Part shown: positions 37,171-47,236 of the stretch, piece by piece
Layout of the letters: each line of letters starts with the position of its first letter
Numbering within the stretch: position 1 is the first letter of the stretch
NCBI RefSeq assembly: GCF_004770895.1
Contig: NZ_RQHS01000001.1
Coordinates: 62,001 to 126,000, forward strand
Direction of reading: 5' to 3'
Length of the DNA: 64,000 nt
DNA from: Leptospira dzoumogneensis
GTDB taxonomy: Bacteria > Spirochaetota > Leptospiria > Leptospirales > Leptospiraceae
Made by a program: the position numbers and the translations under genes
The notes under the pieces: model-generated
What the model was told of the DNA's origin: nothing
The model's input: the letters and a program-made list of their open reading frames with translations, nothing else
Database searches by the model: none

Positions 37171-38232
37171 ATGACACAAGATAAACCCGTAGTACTCATT
37201 ATGGCGGGGGGAAAGGGAGAAAGATTCTGGCCTAGATCCAGAGTTTCCACTCCTAAACAACTCCAGAAAGTATATTCTAAAAATACTCTTTTGAAAGAGA
37301 CTTTGAATCGTGCTTATACGATCACAAGTCCTGATAGAGTATTCATCGGAACGAATGCTACTTTAAAAAAAGCGATCCTAGCTCAGGAAAGAACTTTCCC
37401 GGAGAATAATTTTATCATAGAACCTGAAGGAAAGAACACCGCGCCTATCATTGCCCTAGCTTCTTTGTATTTTCAGGAGAAGTTCGGGGATCCGATCCAG
37501 GTCGTATTATCTGCGGATGCTTGGGTGAATTCGGAAAAAGAATTCGCTAAGAGTATCCAAAAGGCTTTGAAAGAAGCGGACGAACATTTAGTTCTACTAG
37601 GTATCAAACCGAATCGTCCGGAAGTAGGTTACGGTTATATTGCTGCGGGAAAACCGACTAAACACGGATTCGAAGTAAAATCATTCTTCGAAAAACCGGA
37701 TGTAAAAACTGCGATCAAGTATATTAAAAAAGCGAACTTCTATTGGAATCCAGGTATCTTTCTTTGGAAGACAAGTTTGATCCTCGACGAATTTGAAAAA
37801 CATTCTCCTAAAATATTAAAACCTCTTAAGGATAGATTTCCATTCAAGAAGATGGGAGATTTGGGAGAAGCATTCAAACTTCTACCCTCCGAACCCGTTG
37901 ATATAGCCATCATGGAAAAGAGCGCTCGTATCAGAATGGTAGAAGCAAGCTTCTCTTGGGATGATGTAGGCTCTTGGCTTTCTTTGGAAAGAGTATTGCC
38001 TGGTGATAACCAAGGCAATCGTCATATCGGTAAAGAAATTCTATTTTATAAATCCGGAAACAACGTCACTCAGACTAGAAAAGAATTCACCGCTCTACTC
38101 GGAGTGCAGGATATAGTAGTGGTAGAAGAGGAAGACGTTCTCTTCATCGCTTCTAAAGAAGGAATAGGTGATATCAAGAATATGGTAGCCGAGATCCGTA
38201 AAAATAAAGGTTTACAAAAGTACACCGAATAA
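37171..38232 (+). CDS. manC: mannose-1-phosphate guanylyltransferase
   Basis: The enzyme makes GDP-mannose from GTP and mannose-1-phosphate for surface polysaccharides. The 353-residue protein has the nucleotide-binding signature [16 protein letters not shown] (residues 8-23), [31 protein letters not shown] and [11 protein letters not shown]. It lacks the isomerase domain of bifunctional enzymes, so it is the monofunctional type. It is the last large gene of the miaA-hfq run, on the same strand without a gap. Confidence 0.94.
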   Translation: MTQDKPVVLIMAGGKGERFWPRSRVSTPKQLQKVYSKNTLLKETLNRAYTITSPDRVFIGTNATLKKAILAQERTFPENNFIIEPEGKNTAPIIALASLYFQEKFGDPIQVVLSADAWVNSEKEFAKSIQKALKEADEHLVLLGIKPNRPEVGYGYIAAGKPTKHGFEVKSFFEKPDVKTAIKYIKKANFYWNPGIFLWKTSLILDEFEKHSPKILKPLKDRFPFKKMGDLGEAFKLLPSEPVDIAIMEKSARIRMVEASFSWDDVGSWLSLERVLPGDNQGNRHIGKEILFYKSGNNVTQTRKEFTALLGVQDIVVVEEEDVLFIASKEGIGDIKNMVAEIRKNKGLQKYTE

Positions 38233-38269
38233 TTTCCTGGCAGGTTAGGAACAGAATCAGGAGAACCGA

Positions 38270-38365
38270 ATGCCTTCCGGTAAAAAAAGAAAGCGAAGAA
38301 AGATCGCGACTCATAAGAGGAAGAAAAAAAGAAGACAGAATCGTCATAAGAAGAAAGGCAAATAA
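38270..38365 (+). CDS. AURKAIP1/COX24-domain small basic protein
   Basis: This 31-residue gene encodes MPSGKKRKRRKIATHKRKKK followed by RRQNRHKKKGK. The SGKKRKRRKIATHK-KK core is the bacterial AURKAIP1/COX24 motif of very small ribosome-associated proteins. AGGAGA lies 6 nt upstream of the ATG, and a terminator follows 18 nt after the stop. About two thirds of residues are Lys or Arg, consistent with an rRNA-binding role, which is inferred from the family. Confidence 0.9.
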   Translation: MPSGKKRKRRKIATHKRKKKRRQNRHKKKGK

Positions 38366-38383
38366 GATACCATTTTGATATCT

Positions 38384-38420
38384 AAAGACCGGGAAATCGA
38401 ATCGAAGACCCGGTCTTTTT
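38384..38420 (+). terminator. rho-independent terminator
   Basis: AAAGACCGGG and CCCGGTCTTT form a 10-bp stem with a 15-nt loop, followed by TT. It closes the miaA-hfq-manC-COX24 transcription unit. Confidence 0.8.
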
Positions 38421-38513
38421 CGCCCGCCATCCTCATCGGGAACTCTCCCGACTCGAAATTAGCAACTATCAAAGCCTAAAGCAAAATTCGAAATTGGCCG
38501 ATCATGTTGCTGT

Positions 38514-39245
38514 ATGGCCTCCTTCCAGGACTATTCTCTTTTAAGACGTTGGTGGAAACCTGAGTTTCCTCCAGCCAAAGGATATACAAAATCCTACCAA
38601 GCTAAAACTCCGGATGGAGATATCCTCCAAGCCGACTTTCATTTTCATGATCGTAAGATCAGACTTACTTTGGAAGCCGCCGGAGAGAATGGCCGCATTT
38701 ATGTTTCCACTATTAGAGATGGATCCATCCTAAAAGAGACAGACCTAACCACAGGCAGATCTTATCCTCTTTATTCCAGATTCGCACCTTTTAGGGACTT
38801 ATTATCTTCTCTTCCAGATAAGGACGCTCTGCAGATTTTGGGCGGTGCATACGGGGTTTCTCCGGAACCGTTAGGGGGACCGGAGAGAAGGACTCTTAAG
38901 CCTTGGGAAATTTCTACCAAGTACGATCATATTTTCGGAATAGATCGTAATCCTAGATCCTGGAAAAGATTTTTCCAAAGAGAGAAAAAAGAGCCCTTAT
39001 GGACCAGGATCAAGAGAAGGATCTGGGGAGATTTACAGGACTATTCCTTAGGTCTCGCATCCGCTCTAGGGATTTGGTACGCATACATGGATTTTTATTT
39101 GCTCGGATTTTCACTCGCCGTTTTCGGTTTGCTTTTTGGCGGATTGGACTGGATACTGAGGAAACGCGATCCACTTTTCTCGAAAGTTGTAATCTTTCTA
39201 GGTTCTGGATCGTATTTTTATTACTACGGATTCACCCGTTTCTAA
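38514..39245 (+). CDS. hypothetical membrane protein
   Basis: The 243-residue protein has a soluble N-terminal two thirds with several beta-like segments ([20 protein letters not shown]) and a conserved-looking block [19 protein letters not shown]. The C-terminus has two or three membrane segments ([36 protein letters not shown]). No family was recognised. It precedes a cheW-like gene by 10 nt and is probably in the same operon. Confidence 0.6.
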   Translation: MASFQDYSLLRRWWKPEFPPAKGYTKSYQAKTPDGDILQADFHFHDRKIRLTLEAAGENGRIYVSTIRDGSILKETDLTTGRSYPLYSRFAPFRDLLSSLPDKDALQILGGAYGVSPEPLGGPERRTLKPWEISTKYDHIFGIDRNPRSWKRFFQREKKEPLWTRIKRRIWGDLQDYSLGLASALGIWYAYMDFYLLGFSLAVFGLLFGGLDWILRKRDPLFSKVVIFLGSGSYFYYYGFTRF

Positions 39246-39255
39246 AGGAGGGGGA

Positions 39256-39720
39256 ATGTCCGCCGAAATCGAACACCAGTACATTCTATTTAGCTTGGGA
39301 GAAGAGGAATACGCTCTTCCAATCGTTCTCGTGGATGAGATCATAAAGATCCATAACCTGGTAAAGGTTCCCAGATCCAAAAACTACTTCGCAGGTATCA
39401 TGGATATCCGCGGTAAAGTGGTAAAGATGGTGGACCTAGGCGTGAAGCTTAATATTCCCCATTCCCACGAGCAGGGTTACGACCGTGCGATCGTGGTAAA
39501 GATCGGCGGAGAATCAGTCGGCATCATAGTAGACAAGGTAGCTAACGTAGCTCTCTTTCCTCCCGAAACAATCAATCCTCCTCCTCCTTCTATCAAAGGA
39601 ATTTCCTCCCGTTATATCACGGGTGTCGGTAAAAAGGACGATAGGTTCATCATCCTGATCGATATCGAAAAAATCCTAGGATCTGAAGAATTAGCGGAGT
39701 TGGGTGCCGGAGCGAAATGA
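39256..39720 (+). CDS. CheW-like chemotaxis adaptor
   Basis: CheW domains couple receptors to the CheA kinase. The 154-residue protein has [54 protein letters not shown] and IIVDKVANV, all typical of CheW. AAAGGAGGGGG precedes the ATG at close spacing. It is a stand-alone CheW without receptor or CheA nearby, so its partner is elsewhere. Its stop overlaps the next gene's ATG by 4 nt. Confidence 0.9.
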   Translation: MSAEIEHQYILFSLGEEEYALPIVLVDEIIKIHNLVKVPRSKNYFAGIMDIRGKVVKMVDLGVKLNIPHSHEQGYDRAIVVKIGGESVGIIVDKVANVALFPPETINPPPPSIKGISSRYITGVGKKDDRFIILIDIEKILGSEELAELGAGAK

Positions 39721-41657
39721 AACAAACCCGCCTGATACTGGGCGCATTACTCCTGATCTTCTTCGGGTTAGGGGTAAACGTCCGAACCGAGGCGGATGAA
39801 CAGGACCAAAGACTAGGTCCTGCAGGTATATATAAACTTCCTCATGAGGTAATTCCTCCTGCGAGTCTCCGAACATTAAAGGAGAACTTACTCAATTCTA
39901 CAGACACTGCTACCGATCCGATCACTTCGATCCGCCAAGTTTTAGATCCTTACTATGCTCAATTCGTAGATCCGAAAAGAACGGAAGAAGAAAGAAGACT
40001 TGGTCGTATTTTCACGGAAAAAACGGATCGAAACACACTTCGTCTTTTGATCTTAAAGATGTTGGGTAAGATCACACAAGGACAACAGCTCCGTGATTCT
40101 CCTATACTTTTCGAATTACATTGGTTACTCAGCCAGGAATATTCCAAGAAAAAACAAAACTTCAAGGCATTGGAAGAAGCCTTAGCAGCACTCAGATACA
40201 GAGATTTTTCCCATACGGAAGAATCATTCTCTAAAGAAGAAAGACTGAGAGAATTATACGATACGAACGAAGTGGAAAGAGCCAGACAGCACGCAAAGGT
40301 CAAAAAAGAATTAGAAAAAGCGAATTTAGATCTGGAGAATGCAAAGGACAGAGTCCATCTTTTAGAAGCCTCTTCCGCAAGGGAGAAGGACCTGATCTTC
40401 GAATCTAATCCTCCAAACAATGCTCGCAAAGTTACTCCAAATGATATCAGTCTTGCAAAACAGAATATAAAAACTGCGGATGATTCATTAAAAAGAGCAG
40501 CCAGCGCTTATAAAGATTCATTCGAAAATAATTATTATCCATTTTTCAAAAGAAAGTCCAGAGAAGACGCGGACACAGTTTTTGCCTTAGCAAAATTCGT
40601 AAAAGATTCGGAGAATGAAAACAAGGAAAGACTTAAAGTAGTCAATAAAACCTCAGTGAGCGGGCAGGGGATCTTCGTTTTATTCGATTATAAAAGAAAT
40701 ACGGACTTCTTTGCGTATGCTGCATTACTTGAGTTGGCATTTCGTTTAGATCCGGAACATTCCCAAGTAGTTTTAGCTTTGGCAGAAGAACTAAAGGCCT
40801 CGGGTAAAAAAGCAAAGTCTCTAGACTTCTTCTTAAAATATCTGGCTCTTGCATTAAAAGAAAATAAAAATCCGGCAGAGATCGCTTATGTATATCGTGC
40901 GATCGCTTCCTTGCATACGGAGCTCAAACAATATGTTTTGGCCGCGGAGTTTTATGAAAAATATTATCTCTCCGAGCCGGATCCAAAGAAAAAAGGGATC
41001 TATGCGTTCGAGCTTGGGAATTTTTTCGAAAGTAAATTAGGCAATCTAGAATCAGGCAAAAAATACTACGAAGACTGGTTGCAGATCAGAGAACAGGAAA
41101 AAGCGACTGCTTCCGATCTATCTTTTCCTGACTCGCAGGAAAGAATACGGATGGAAGTCCTTGCTTATTTAGGGATCTCTAAACTATATAGGTACGAGAA
41201 AAAACCTCCTAAAGAAAAAGAAGAACTGATCAAATCCATCCAAGCATACGATCGACTCAGGGAAAATCTCAAATTAGAAGAAGAGAAATACTCCCAAGGT
41301 AAAAAGGAATTACTCCAGATCAAAAAAGGTCTCTTGGAAAGAACAAACGACCAGGACATGGCTCAATACAGACTCAAAAGTTTAGAGATGGAAGAGTCCA
41401 AGGAAAAAATGGATATTATTCGGACCAAGCTGGATTCTTCTCCTGGACCGAGAGCAATGCAGAGATTATCCGTATTATACGAGTTCGAAAAGGATTATGG
41501 ACAATCCAAAAGAATGAACGAAGAGATCCTAAAAGTAGGGAATCAGACTGAGATCAATTTGGCTCTAAAAAATATAGAAAGGATCAATAAGATCTTGGAA
41601 GATGGAATGGCGAGAGATCCTTATCCAAGGGATCCGCTTTCCGGAGATACATATTAG
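39717..41657 (+). CDS. exported TPR/coiled-coil protein
   Basis: The 646-residue protein has an N-terminal hydrophobic signal ([17 protein letters not shown]), a charged coiled-coil region ([20 protein letters not shown]) and later TPR-like helix pairs ([60 protein letters not shown]). It looks like a periplasmic scaffold. The 4-nt overlap with cheW indicates coordinated translation, but no chemotaxis motif is present. Confidence 0.65.
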   Translation: MKQTRLILGALLLIFFGLGVNVRTEADEQDQRLGPAGIYKLPHEVIPPASLRTLKENLLNSTDTATDPITSIRQVLDPYYAQFVDPKRTEEERRLGRIFTEKTDRNTLRLLILKMLGKITQGQQLRDSPILFELHWLLSQEYSKKKQNFKALEEALAALRYRDFSHTEESFSKEERLRELYDTNEVERARQHAKVKKELEKANLDLENAKDRVHLLEASSAREKDLIFESNPPNNARKVTPNDISLAKQNIKTADDSLKRAASAYKDSFENNYYPFFKRKSREDADTVFALAKFVKDSENENKERLKVVNKTSVSGQGIFVLFDYKRNTDFFAYAALLELAFRLDPEHSQVVLALAEELKASGKKAKSLDFFLKYLALALKENKNPAEIAYVYRAIASLHTELKQYVLAAEFYEKYYLSEPDPKKKGIYAFELGNFFESKLGNLESGKKYYEDWLQIREQEKATASDLSFPDSQERIRMEVLAYLGISKLYRYEKKPPKEKEELIKSIQAYDRLRENLKLEEEKYSQGKKELLQIKKGLLERTNDQDMAQYRLKSLEMEESKEKMDIIRTKLDSSPGPRAMQRLSVLYEFEKDYGQSKRMNEEILKVGNQTEINLALKNIERINKILEDGMARDPYPRDPLSGDTY

Positions 41658-41665
41658 GAACCGGC

Positions 41666-41681
41666 TGCAGGAGTTCCAACA
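41666..41681. repeat. dispersed palindrome, variant copy
   Basis: TGCAGGAGTTCCAACA is a variant of the TGTWGGANNTCCWACA family, in the 31-nt gap between two convergent genes. Confidence 0.55.
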
Positions 41682-41688
41682 TGTGATT

Positions 41689-42201
41689 TTAATTCAGCGT
41701 CTTCTTCGCTTTTGTATATTTATCCACGTCGTCGCCGGATTCTTTTTCTTCTTCCCTATCTTCCGGCTCTATTACTCTGAATTCCACTTGGTCGATCACT
41801 TCTCCTTCATAGGAGACTTTGATCAAATATTTGCCTGCGATCAATTCTTGGAAACGACCTGTGATACTGGAACTGGAAATTTCAGGTCTTTTACGTTTTA
41901 CTTCTATCTCGTTAAAGCCCACTTGGAATCTGCTCAGGCTCACGTAGATCTCCGCTTCCGGATTCGGAATTCTGGAAAATTTATAAAGATATACCAAAGT
42001 TTTGTTGGTGGGGAAGATCAGCTTCTCTCTTGTAAGAGTGAATTCTTGGACCGTGGTGAATTTTTTCTCTAGTAAACTTTGTTTGGTCTCATCCACCAAT
42101 GCCCATCCGAATTCTCCGCTCATGCCCAAACAGGAAAAAAAGAAGAAGGAGTATAATAAAATGATAAAATAGGAAAACCGGATATTCACTGCTTGGATCA
42201 T
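41689..42201 (-). CDS. lipoprotein of unknown function
   Basis: The 170-residue product has a signal peptide ending in SFFFFSCLG, a good lipobox. The mature part is beta-rich (YVSLSRFQVGFNEIEVKRKR, YLIKVSYEGEVIDQVEFRVI) with an acidic tail. No domain was recognised. Its ATG overlaps the stop of a 58-residue upstream gene (ATGA). An open frame on the opposite strand at 41602-42072 lacks coding features. Confidence 0.65.
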   Translation of the reverse strand: MIQAVNIRFSYFIILLYSFFFFSCLGMSGEFGWALVDETKQSLLEKKFTTVQEFTLTREKLIFPTNKTLVYLYKFSRIPNPEAEIYVSLSRFQVGFNEIEVKRKRPEISSSSITGRFQELIAGKYLIKVSYEGEVIDQVEFRVIEPEDREEEKESGDDVDKYTKAKKTLN

Positions 42202-42374
42202 TCTCCCTTCTCTACTACTCTTCCCTTGTCGGAAATGTCTTTTTCTCTCTGGGAATATTCTCTATCAGGAAACACTACTCTGAAACCGGAACCTTCGTTT
42301 CTCCCGGGAAACATGAGTCTTTGTAAAAAACGATAGGTTAAATATGCGAATAATATAATTAAAAGTAGTTTCAT
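42198..42374 (-). CDS. small single-pass membrane protein
   Basis: The 58-residue gene encodes MKLLLIILFAYLTYRFLQRL and then MFPGRNEGSGFRVVFPDREY plus a charged tail. One N-terminal membrane helix is followed by a cytoplasmic region. It ends in ATGA overlap with the downstream lipoprotein gene, which is the main support that it is real. The ribosome binding site is weak. Function is unknown. Confidence 0.6.
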   Translation of the reverse strand: MKLLLIILFAYLTYRFLQRLMFPGRNEGSGFRVVFPDREYSQREKDISDKGRVVEKGE

Positions 42375-42417
42375 CTATTTATTAGGGCTCGGTTTTGGAT
42401 GCTGCCTTAGTCTATAC

Positions 42418-42560
42418 TTGCCGGAAAAGTGATTCCGGCAACCCGATTTCCAAAAAACAGAGTTGCGGGTTTGGGTAATGGTATTACCTTTTAGGAATTA
42501 ACGGGAATACCCGAATGTGAGCCACTTGCCCCCTGGATATAATCCAGGCGGGGCATTTTT
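42418..42560 (+). ncRNA. candidate structured RNA ending in a terminator
   Basis: The plus strand can form a series of stems: GCCGGAA/TTCCGGC (42420-42439 region), AACCCG/CGGGTT, GGTAAT/ATTACC, CGGG/CCCG (42502-42513 region), then a strong GCCCCCTGGAT/ATCCAGGCGGGGC hairpin (42528-42554) followed by TTTTT. Neighbouring genes are on the minus strand, so this terminator on the plus strand has no gene to serve. No known RNA family was recognised. Confidence 0.35.
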
Positions 42561-42620
42561 CTATACATATCTAATAGGTTCGGTGATCGGGGAAACTCCC
42601 GTCAGAAGGAATAAACAGGA

Positions 42621-43061
42621 TCAGATAAATCCGGATTCGCTATATATATAATTTTTTAAGTTTTTATTCTCTTCTTCCGTTTTTGCTATTTTGGCTTTTA
42701 CTGCATCCCCTATGGAGATGATTCCCACCAATCTATTCCCATCCAGAATAGGCATGTGCCGGATCCTTTTTTTTAGCATAATGGAAAGAACATCATCCAC
42801 CTGGTCGTTCGGTTGCATAGTAGTCAATGTGGTGGACATTAGGTCCGCCACCGTTTTATCGAATACTGCTTCCCGATCTGTGGAGGCGAAATGAAGTAAA
42901 TCCCTTTCTGTAAATATACCGGCGAGTTTCCCTTCTTTGAGCACTATCACGGAACCTATATCATACTTGGTCATAAATCGGATCGCTTCCCAAACGGTGG
43001 TATTCGGTTCCACCGAGAGGATCTTTCGGTCCTTTTTCTCCAAGATATCTTTTACCAGCAT
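42621..43061 (-). CDS. tandem CBS-domain protein
   Basis: The 146-residue protein has two CBS domains: VWEAIRFMTKYDIGSVIVLK with GKLAGIFTERDLL, and DDVLSIMLKKRIRHMPILDG with NRLVGIISIGDAV. CBS pairs bind adenine nucleotides and regulate partners. No catalytic domain is attached. The ATG at 43061 has AGAGG upstream; an in-frame GTG-like extension to 43079 adds six unconvincing residues. The target is unknown. Confidence 0.85.
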   Translation of the reverse strand: MLVKDILEKKDRKILSVEPNTTVWEAIRFMTKYDIGSVIVLKEGKLAGIFTERDLLHFASTDREAVFDKTVADLMSTTLTTMQPNDQVDDVLSIMLKKRIRHMPILDGNRLVGIISIGDAVKAKIAKTEEENKNLKNYIYSESGFI

Positions 43062-43396
43062 GGCTACCTCTAGGCCCAAAGTGTAGTTTTGAGGGAGCTT
43101 CGATTCAAGGACTTTTTTTGGAAAAAAGAGGTCGGAACTATGACAAGCTTTTGGTTCTTTTAGTCGAATGAGCGGAAAATTGAGGACTAAAAATGGAAAA
43201 AAAACAATAAAATAGGACTGTATTTGGGTTTATAGAATTCGGTGATTTATTCCTGGATTTCATAATGCTAAAATAGATCAAAGGAGAAGTTTTGAAAATT
43301 TTGCGGAAACAATTATATTCCTAAAAAAGGATTTCCCAATTCACTCCTAACGTGGGAGCATAACGGAAGAGCCGCAGTTTTTACCACCTCAGGAAT
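43062..43396. other. divergent intergenic region with possible 10-codon leader frame
   Basis: The region is AT-rich and lies between the divergent CBS and hybrid-kinase genes. AAGGAG at 43281-43286 precedes TTG 43292, which opens a 10-codon frame (MKILRKQLYS) ending at 43324. A short stem (ACTCC/GGGAG) follows near 43340-43356. Otherwise nothing is recognisable. Confidence 0.3.
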
Positions 43397-44905
43397 ATGT
43401 TATTATCGAACATGAGTTCTTCTTCAGAACAACCGAATATTCTAATCGTCGAAGACGAGTGGCTTCTATCCTTCAACCTCCAAAAGACTCTCCAAAATTT
43501 AGGTTATAAGGTTGCGGGAGTCGCTGCGAACGGTCAGGACGCCCAATCTATTTTTAAAGAGACGGATCCTGATCTGGTTCTTATGGATATCTCTATCGAA
43601 GGTGATATGGATGGGATCCAAACCGCTCAACATATCCAAAGGATCAAAGATGTTCCGATCGTTTTTATGACTGCTTATACCGACGACTCCACTTTCATGA
43701 GAGCGATGGATGCGGCTTCTACTTACGCATATATTACCAAACCTTTTCAGAATCATCAGCTTAAGTCCTCGATAGAGATCGCACTTCGCCAACAGAAACG
43801 TTTGGGGATCGTTAAGGAAAGCGGCAAAGAATTTAAGAATGTCATCCAAAGTATTTCGGAAGGTGCGGTCTCTCTGGACGGGGAAGGAAATATTATATTT
43901 CTAAATCATTCCGCAGAAGAGCTTACGGGTTGGTCCCTGGAAGAAGCTCTCGGAAAACCGGGAGATGTGGTTCTTTCTTTTATTCAGACCCAGATCGGTT
44001 CAGGAGAACATCCTGATAATTTAGGTCATAATCTCAGATATATTCCTGCAGTTCTTGTCAGAAAGGATGATAGAAAGATCAGAGTAGGATTCAGGGTTTC
44101 TCCTATCAGGGACGAAGCAAATCGGATCGTAGGAAGTATCGTGACCTTCTCCGAATTGGACCTTCTATCCGTATCCGAAAAAAGGATCTCTGAAATGGAG
44201 AAGGTAATCCAATCCGAAAAAAGATTGGAGTCCATCCAGAAATTGGCGGCAGGTATCGCTCATGAGATCAATAATCCTCTTATGGGTGTGATCAATTACG
44301 GAAATATTATCCGTAATAAAAAGGATCTGCCTGCGGATATTCGAAATTACGCAAGAGTCATCATCGAACAAGGGGAAAGGATCTCCGGTATTATCAGAAA
44401 TCTGATCTTATTCTCTCGTTCCGATAATGAAGAGCCTACTTGGTGTAAACTGGATGATATTCTCGCCGGGGTAGAAGGGATTATCTCCGAATTATTGAAG
44501 TCTAAAAACCTGGAAATTTCCAAAAATATTCCTGCAGATATGCCGGATATATTCTTAAAACAGAATCAAATTAAAGAAGTATTATATTATCTTTTGTATT
44601 TTTATGCGGATGGAGTCGGCTCCGATCTAAAAGGAAGTACGATCCATTTTAACGCAGGGTTGGAAGATACTAAAACGGATTCCGGACAGTATCTGGACAT
44701 TCGACTTTCAGGGACTTTGAACGGAGAACTAGATCCTGAGAATGCTTTCCAACCTTTCGAAAGGATACAGTCGGATGACTCTAGGATAGGGATGGGACTT
44801 TCGGTTTGTTACGGGATCATTCAATCCAATCATGGAAAACTGGATGTCCAAAAGTCCAGCTCAGGCACTGATTTCCATATCCGCCTTCCAGTCCAAACTA
44901 AATAA
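43397..44905 (+). CDS. hybrid signalling protein: REC-PAS-histidine kinase
   Basis: The 502-residue soluble protein has an N-terminal receiver domain (ILIVEDEW acidic pocket, phospho-acceptor Asp64 in LVLMDIS, Thr/Lys in FMTAYT and ITKPF), a PAS domain (about residues 150-270) and a kinase module with the H-box [16 protein letters not shown] (His289). The ATPase domain is atypical: the N-box region [11 protein letters not shown] lacks the usual Asn and the DxGxG G1 box is not seen; a [12 protein letters not shown]2-like motif remains. It may be a weak or non-catalytic kinase. The start is ATG 43397, with M6 as an alternative. Confidence 0.82.
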   Translation: MLLSNMSSSSEQPNILIVEDEWLLSFNLQKTLQNLGYKVAGVAANGQDAQSIFKETDPDLVLMDISIEGDMDGIQTAQHIQRIKDVPIVFMTAYTDDSTFMRAMDAASTYAYITKPFQNHQLKSSIEIALRQQKRLGIVKESGKEFKNVIQSISEGAVSLDGEGNIIFLNHSAEELTGWSLEEALGKPGDVVLSFIQTQIGSGEHPDNLGHNLRYIPAVLVRKDDRKIRVGFRVSPIRDEANRIVGSIVTFSELDLLSVSEKRISEMEKVIQSEKRLESIQKLAAGIAHEINNPLMGVINYGNIIRNKKDLPADIRNYARVIIEQGERISGIIRNLILFSRSDNEEPTWCKLDDILAGVEGIISELLKSKNLEISKNIPADMPDIFLKQNQIKEVLYYLLYFYADGVGSDLKGSTIHFNAGLEDTKTDSGQYLDIRLSGTLNGELDPENAFQPFERIQSDDSRIGMGLSVCYGIIQSNHGKLDVQKSSSGTDFHIRLPVQTK

Positions 44906-45020
44906 AGAACCTGCTTTAAGCCTCTCTTCGCCTAAAGATTCTTGCCGAAAATCGATGGAAATTTTGGGCTTCACCCCAAAACTAGTCATCAGATCGATAA
45001 AACCAATAGGTATAACTGGA

Positions 45021-46076
45021 ATGTTAGATAAAATCAAGAGCGCATTAGGTGCGGAAGCGGATTCTCTCTTAAATCATGTCTCTAAAACCATCCCCAAGGA
45101 AACCCTGACCATCCCTGGTCCGAATTACATTGACGAAATTTTTTCCAAGACCGACAGAAACAATTCCGTTCTTAAAAATTTCCAATCCATCTATAATACA
45201 GGACGTCTTGCTGGAACAGGATATCTTTCTATTCTTCCTGTGGACCAAGGGATCGAGCATAGCGCGGGTGCTTCCTTCGCTAAAAACCCTGCATATTTCG
45301 ATCCGGAAAATATCGTAAAACTCGCGATCGAAGGCGGATGTAACGCGGTTGCTTCCACTCTTGGAGTTTTAGGATTAGTATCTCGTCAGTACGCTCACAA
45401 AATCCCTTTTGTAGTTAAGATCAATCATAACGAACTTCTAAGCTATCCGAACAAATTCGACCAGATCCTCTTTGCAAACGTAGAGCAGGCATTCGATATG
45501 GGAGCTGCTGCCGTAGGAGCTACGATCTATTTCGGTTCCGACGAAAGTTCCAGACAGATCCAAGAGATCTCCGAGGCTTTCCATAGAGCTCATGAGCTTG
45601 GACTAGTCACTATTCTTTGGGCTTATCTTAGAAATGACGCATTCAAAAATGATAAAGCGGATTATCATATCGCTACCGACCTTACAGGACAAGCAAACCA
45701 TTTGGCTGCTACTATCCAGGCGGATATCGTAAAACAAAAATTACCTGAAACCAACTTAGGCGGATTCAGAGATCTGAAATTCGGTAAAAAAGACGATAAG
45801 ATGTATACCGATCTTTCTTCCGAACATCCGATCGATATGGCAAGATACCAAGTAGCAAACTGTTACATGGGTAAGATCGGTCTGATCAATTCCGGTGGAC
45901 CTTCCGGTTCTAATGACTTGGGTGACGCGGTAAAAGCTGCAGTTATTAATAAGAGAGCAGGCGGAATGGGACTTATCTCCGGAAGAAAAGCGTTCCAAAA
46001 GCCTATGAAAGACGGAGTAGCATTATTAAACGCGATCCAAGACGTATATCTGTCTAAAGACGTAACAATCGCTTAA
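45021..46076 (+). CDS. fbaB: class I fructose-bisphosphate aldolase (DhnA type)
   Basis: The enzyme cleaves fructose 1,6-bisphosphate in glycolysis or the reverse in gluconeogenesis. The 351-residue protein has the DhnA/FbaB features: [12 protein letters not shown] near residue 75, a lysine-containing FVVKINHNE strand, and [23 protein letters not shown] 45021 is chosen because the frame continues upstream through the preceding kinase gene without similarity. It is followed by two hairpins and a terminator. Confidence 0.93.
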   Translation: MLDKIKSALGAEADSLLNHVSKTIPKETLTIPGPNYIDEIFSKTDRNNSVLKNFQSIYNTGRLAGTGYLSILPVDQGIEHSAGASFAKNPAYFDPENIVKLAIEGGCNAVASTLGVLGLVSRQYAHKIPFVVKINHNELLSYPNKFDQILFANVEQAFDMGAAAVGATIYFGSDESSRQIQEISEAFHRAHELGLVTILWAYLRNDAFKNDKADYHIATDLTGQANHLAATIQADIVKQKLPETNLGGFRDLKFGKKDDKMYTDLSSEHPIDMARYQVANCYMGKIGLINSGGPSGSNDLGDAVKAAVINKRAGGMGLISGRKAFQKPMKDGVALLNAIQDVYLSKDVTIA

Positions 46077-46083
46077 TAGTATA

Positions 46084-46119
46084 GGCTCTTGAAGTCCGCG
46101 TAAGCGGTCTACAAGAGCA
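46084..46119 (+). other. hairpin downstream of fbaB
   Basis: GCTCTTG and CAAGAGC enclose an inner CCGC/GCGG stem. No T-run follows, so it is more likely an mRNA 3'-structure than a terminator. A further CCGG-centred inverted repeat lies at about 46138-46168. Confidence 0.5.
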
Positions 46120-46176
46120 GCTCAAAAACATAGATCATTTTTCCGGAACAAAAACAAAACCGGAAAAATTCGAGGG

Positions 46177-46217
46177 GGAAAGCGGATCCATGAAAGTGGG
46201 TTTGCTTTCCTTTTTTT
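46177..46217 (+). terminator. rho-independent terminator
   Basis: GGAAAGC and GCTTTCC pair around a 20-nt loop and are followed by TTTTTTT. It lies between fbaB and cysK. Confidence 0.7.
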
Positions 46218-46255
46218 ATTGGTATATATTAAAATAGTATAATAAAGAGGCTCTT

Positions 46256-47236
46256 ATGGAGATCAAAAAAGGTTTTGCGGACGCGATCGGGAATACTCCT
46301 CTCATCCGTTTGAATTATTATTCCGACCTGACAGGTTGTGAAATTTTAGGAAAGGCGGAATTTTTAAATCCGGGAGGATCCGTAAAGGACAGGGCCGCAT
46401 TATTCATTATAGAAGAAGCGGAGAAGAAGGGACTCTTAAAACCGGGCGGCACGGTAGTCGAAGGCACCGCAGGTAACACCGGGATCGGTCTTGTACATAT
46501 CTGCAATGCGAAAGGGTATAAATGTCTGATCGTGATCCCGGATACACAATCCAAAGAAAAAATAGATCTGCTTAGGACATTAGGAGCGGAAGTCAGAACT
46601 GTTCCCGCGGTTCCCTATAAAGATCCAGGGAATTATGTAAAAGTTTCCGCTCGTATCGCGGAAGAAATTCCGAATGCGATTTGGGCAAATCAATTCGATA
46701 ATGTGGCAAACCGTTTGGCGCATTATCATACTACAGGACCTGAGATCTGGAGACAAACGGAAGGAAAAGTAGACGCTTGGCTTGCGTCTTTAGGAACAGG
46801 AGGAACATTCAGCGGTACTGCAATGTTCTTAAAGGAAAAAAATCCTAAGATCAAAACGATCGCGGCGGAACCGTATGGATCGGCAATTTATAATTTTGTA
46901 AAGAAGGGAGAGCTAAGCTCCGAAGGAAATTCCTTCACAGAAGGAATAGGCAACGGTAGAATTACCGAAAACATGAAAGATGCTCCTTTTGACGATGCGA
47001 TCCGAATTACAGATGCTGAATGTTTAGAGTATATTTATACACTTCTCCGCAAGGATGGATTGTTTGTGGGCGGATCGAGCGGGATCAATGTAGGTGCTGC
47101 AGTCAAACTTGCAAACGAACTGGGGCCAGGACATACTATAGTCACGATTCTTGCGGATAGCGGGGCAAGATACCAGTCCAGGCTGTATGACCAGGACTGG
47201 TTGAAATCGAAAGGATATTCTATTCCGGAAGTTTAG
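46256..47236 (+). CDS. cysK: cysteine synthase
   Basis: CysK makes cysteine from O-acetylserine and sulphide. The 326-residue PLP enzyme has the Lys-bearing NPGGSVKDRA (Lys44), the substrate loop EGTAGNTGIG, and a late GLFVGGSSGINVGAAV that binds the PLP phosphate region. The protein is shorter than cystathionine beta-synthases and lacks a CBS domain. AGAGG precedes the ATG by 5 nt. Its last 4 nt overlap the 3' end of the convergent gene. Confidence 0.93.
   Translation: MEIKKGFADAIGNTPLIRLNYYSDLTGCEILGKAEFLNPGGSVKDRAALFIIEEAEKKGLLKPGGTVVEGTAGNTGIGLVHICNAKGYKCLIVIPDTQSKEKIDLLRTLGAEVRTVPAVPYKDPGNYVKVSARIAEEIPNAIWANQFDNVANRLAHYHTTGPEIWRQTEGKVDAWLASLGTGGTFSGTAMFLKEKNPKIKTIAAEPYGSAIYNFVKKGELSSEGNSFTEGIGNGRITENMKDAPFDDAIRITDAECLEYIYTLLRKDGLFVGGSSGINVGAAVKLANELGPGHTIVTILADSGARYQSRLYDQDWLKSKGYSIPEV

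Noticed and set aside
41602..42072. Plus-strand open frame opposite the lipoprotein
   Set aside because: The minus strand encodes a lipobox signal and an overlapping upstream gene, and the plus frame looks low-complexity and aromatic without domain features.
42375..42620. Cobalamin riboswitch on the minus strand
   Set aside because: CCCGCAACTCTGT resembles the CCCGCAACTGT box, but the other conserved boxes (GCCACTG and the B12 box) are not in the expected order or spacing.
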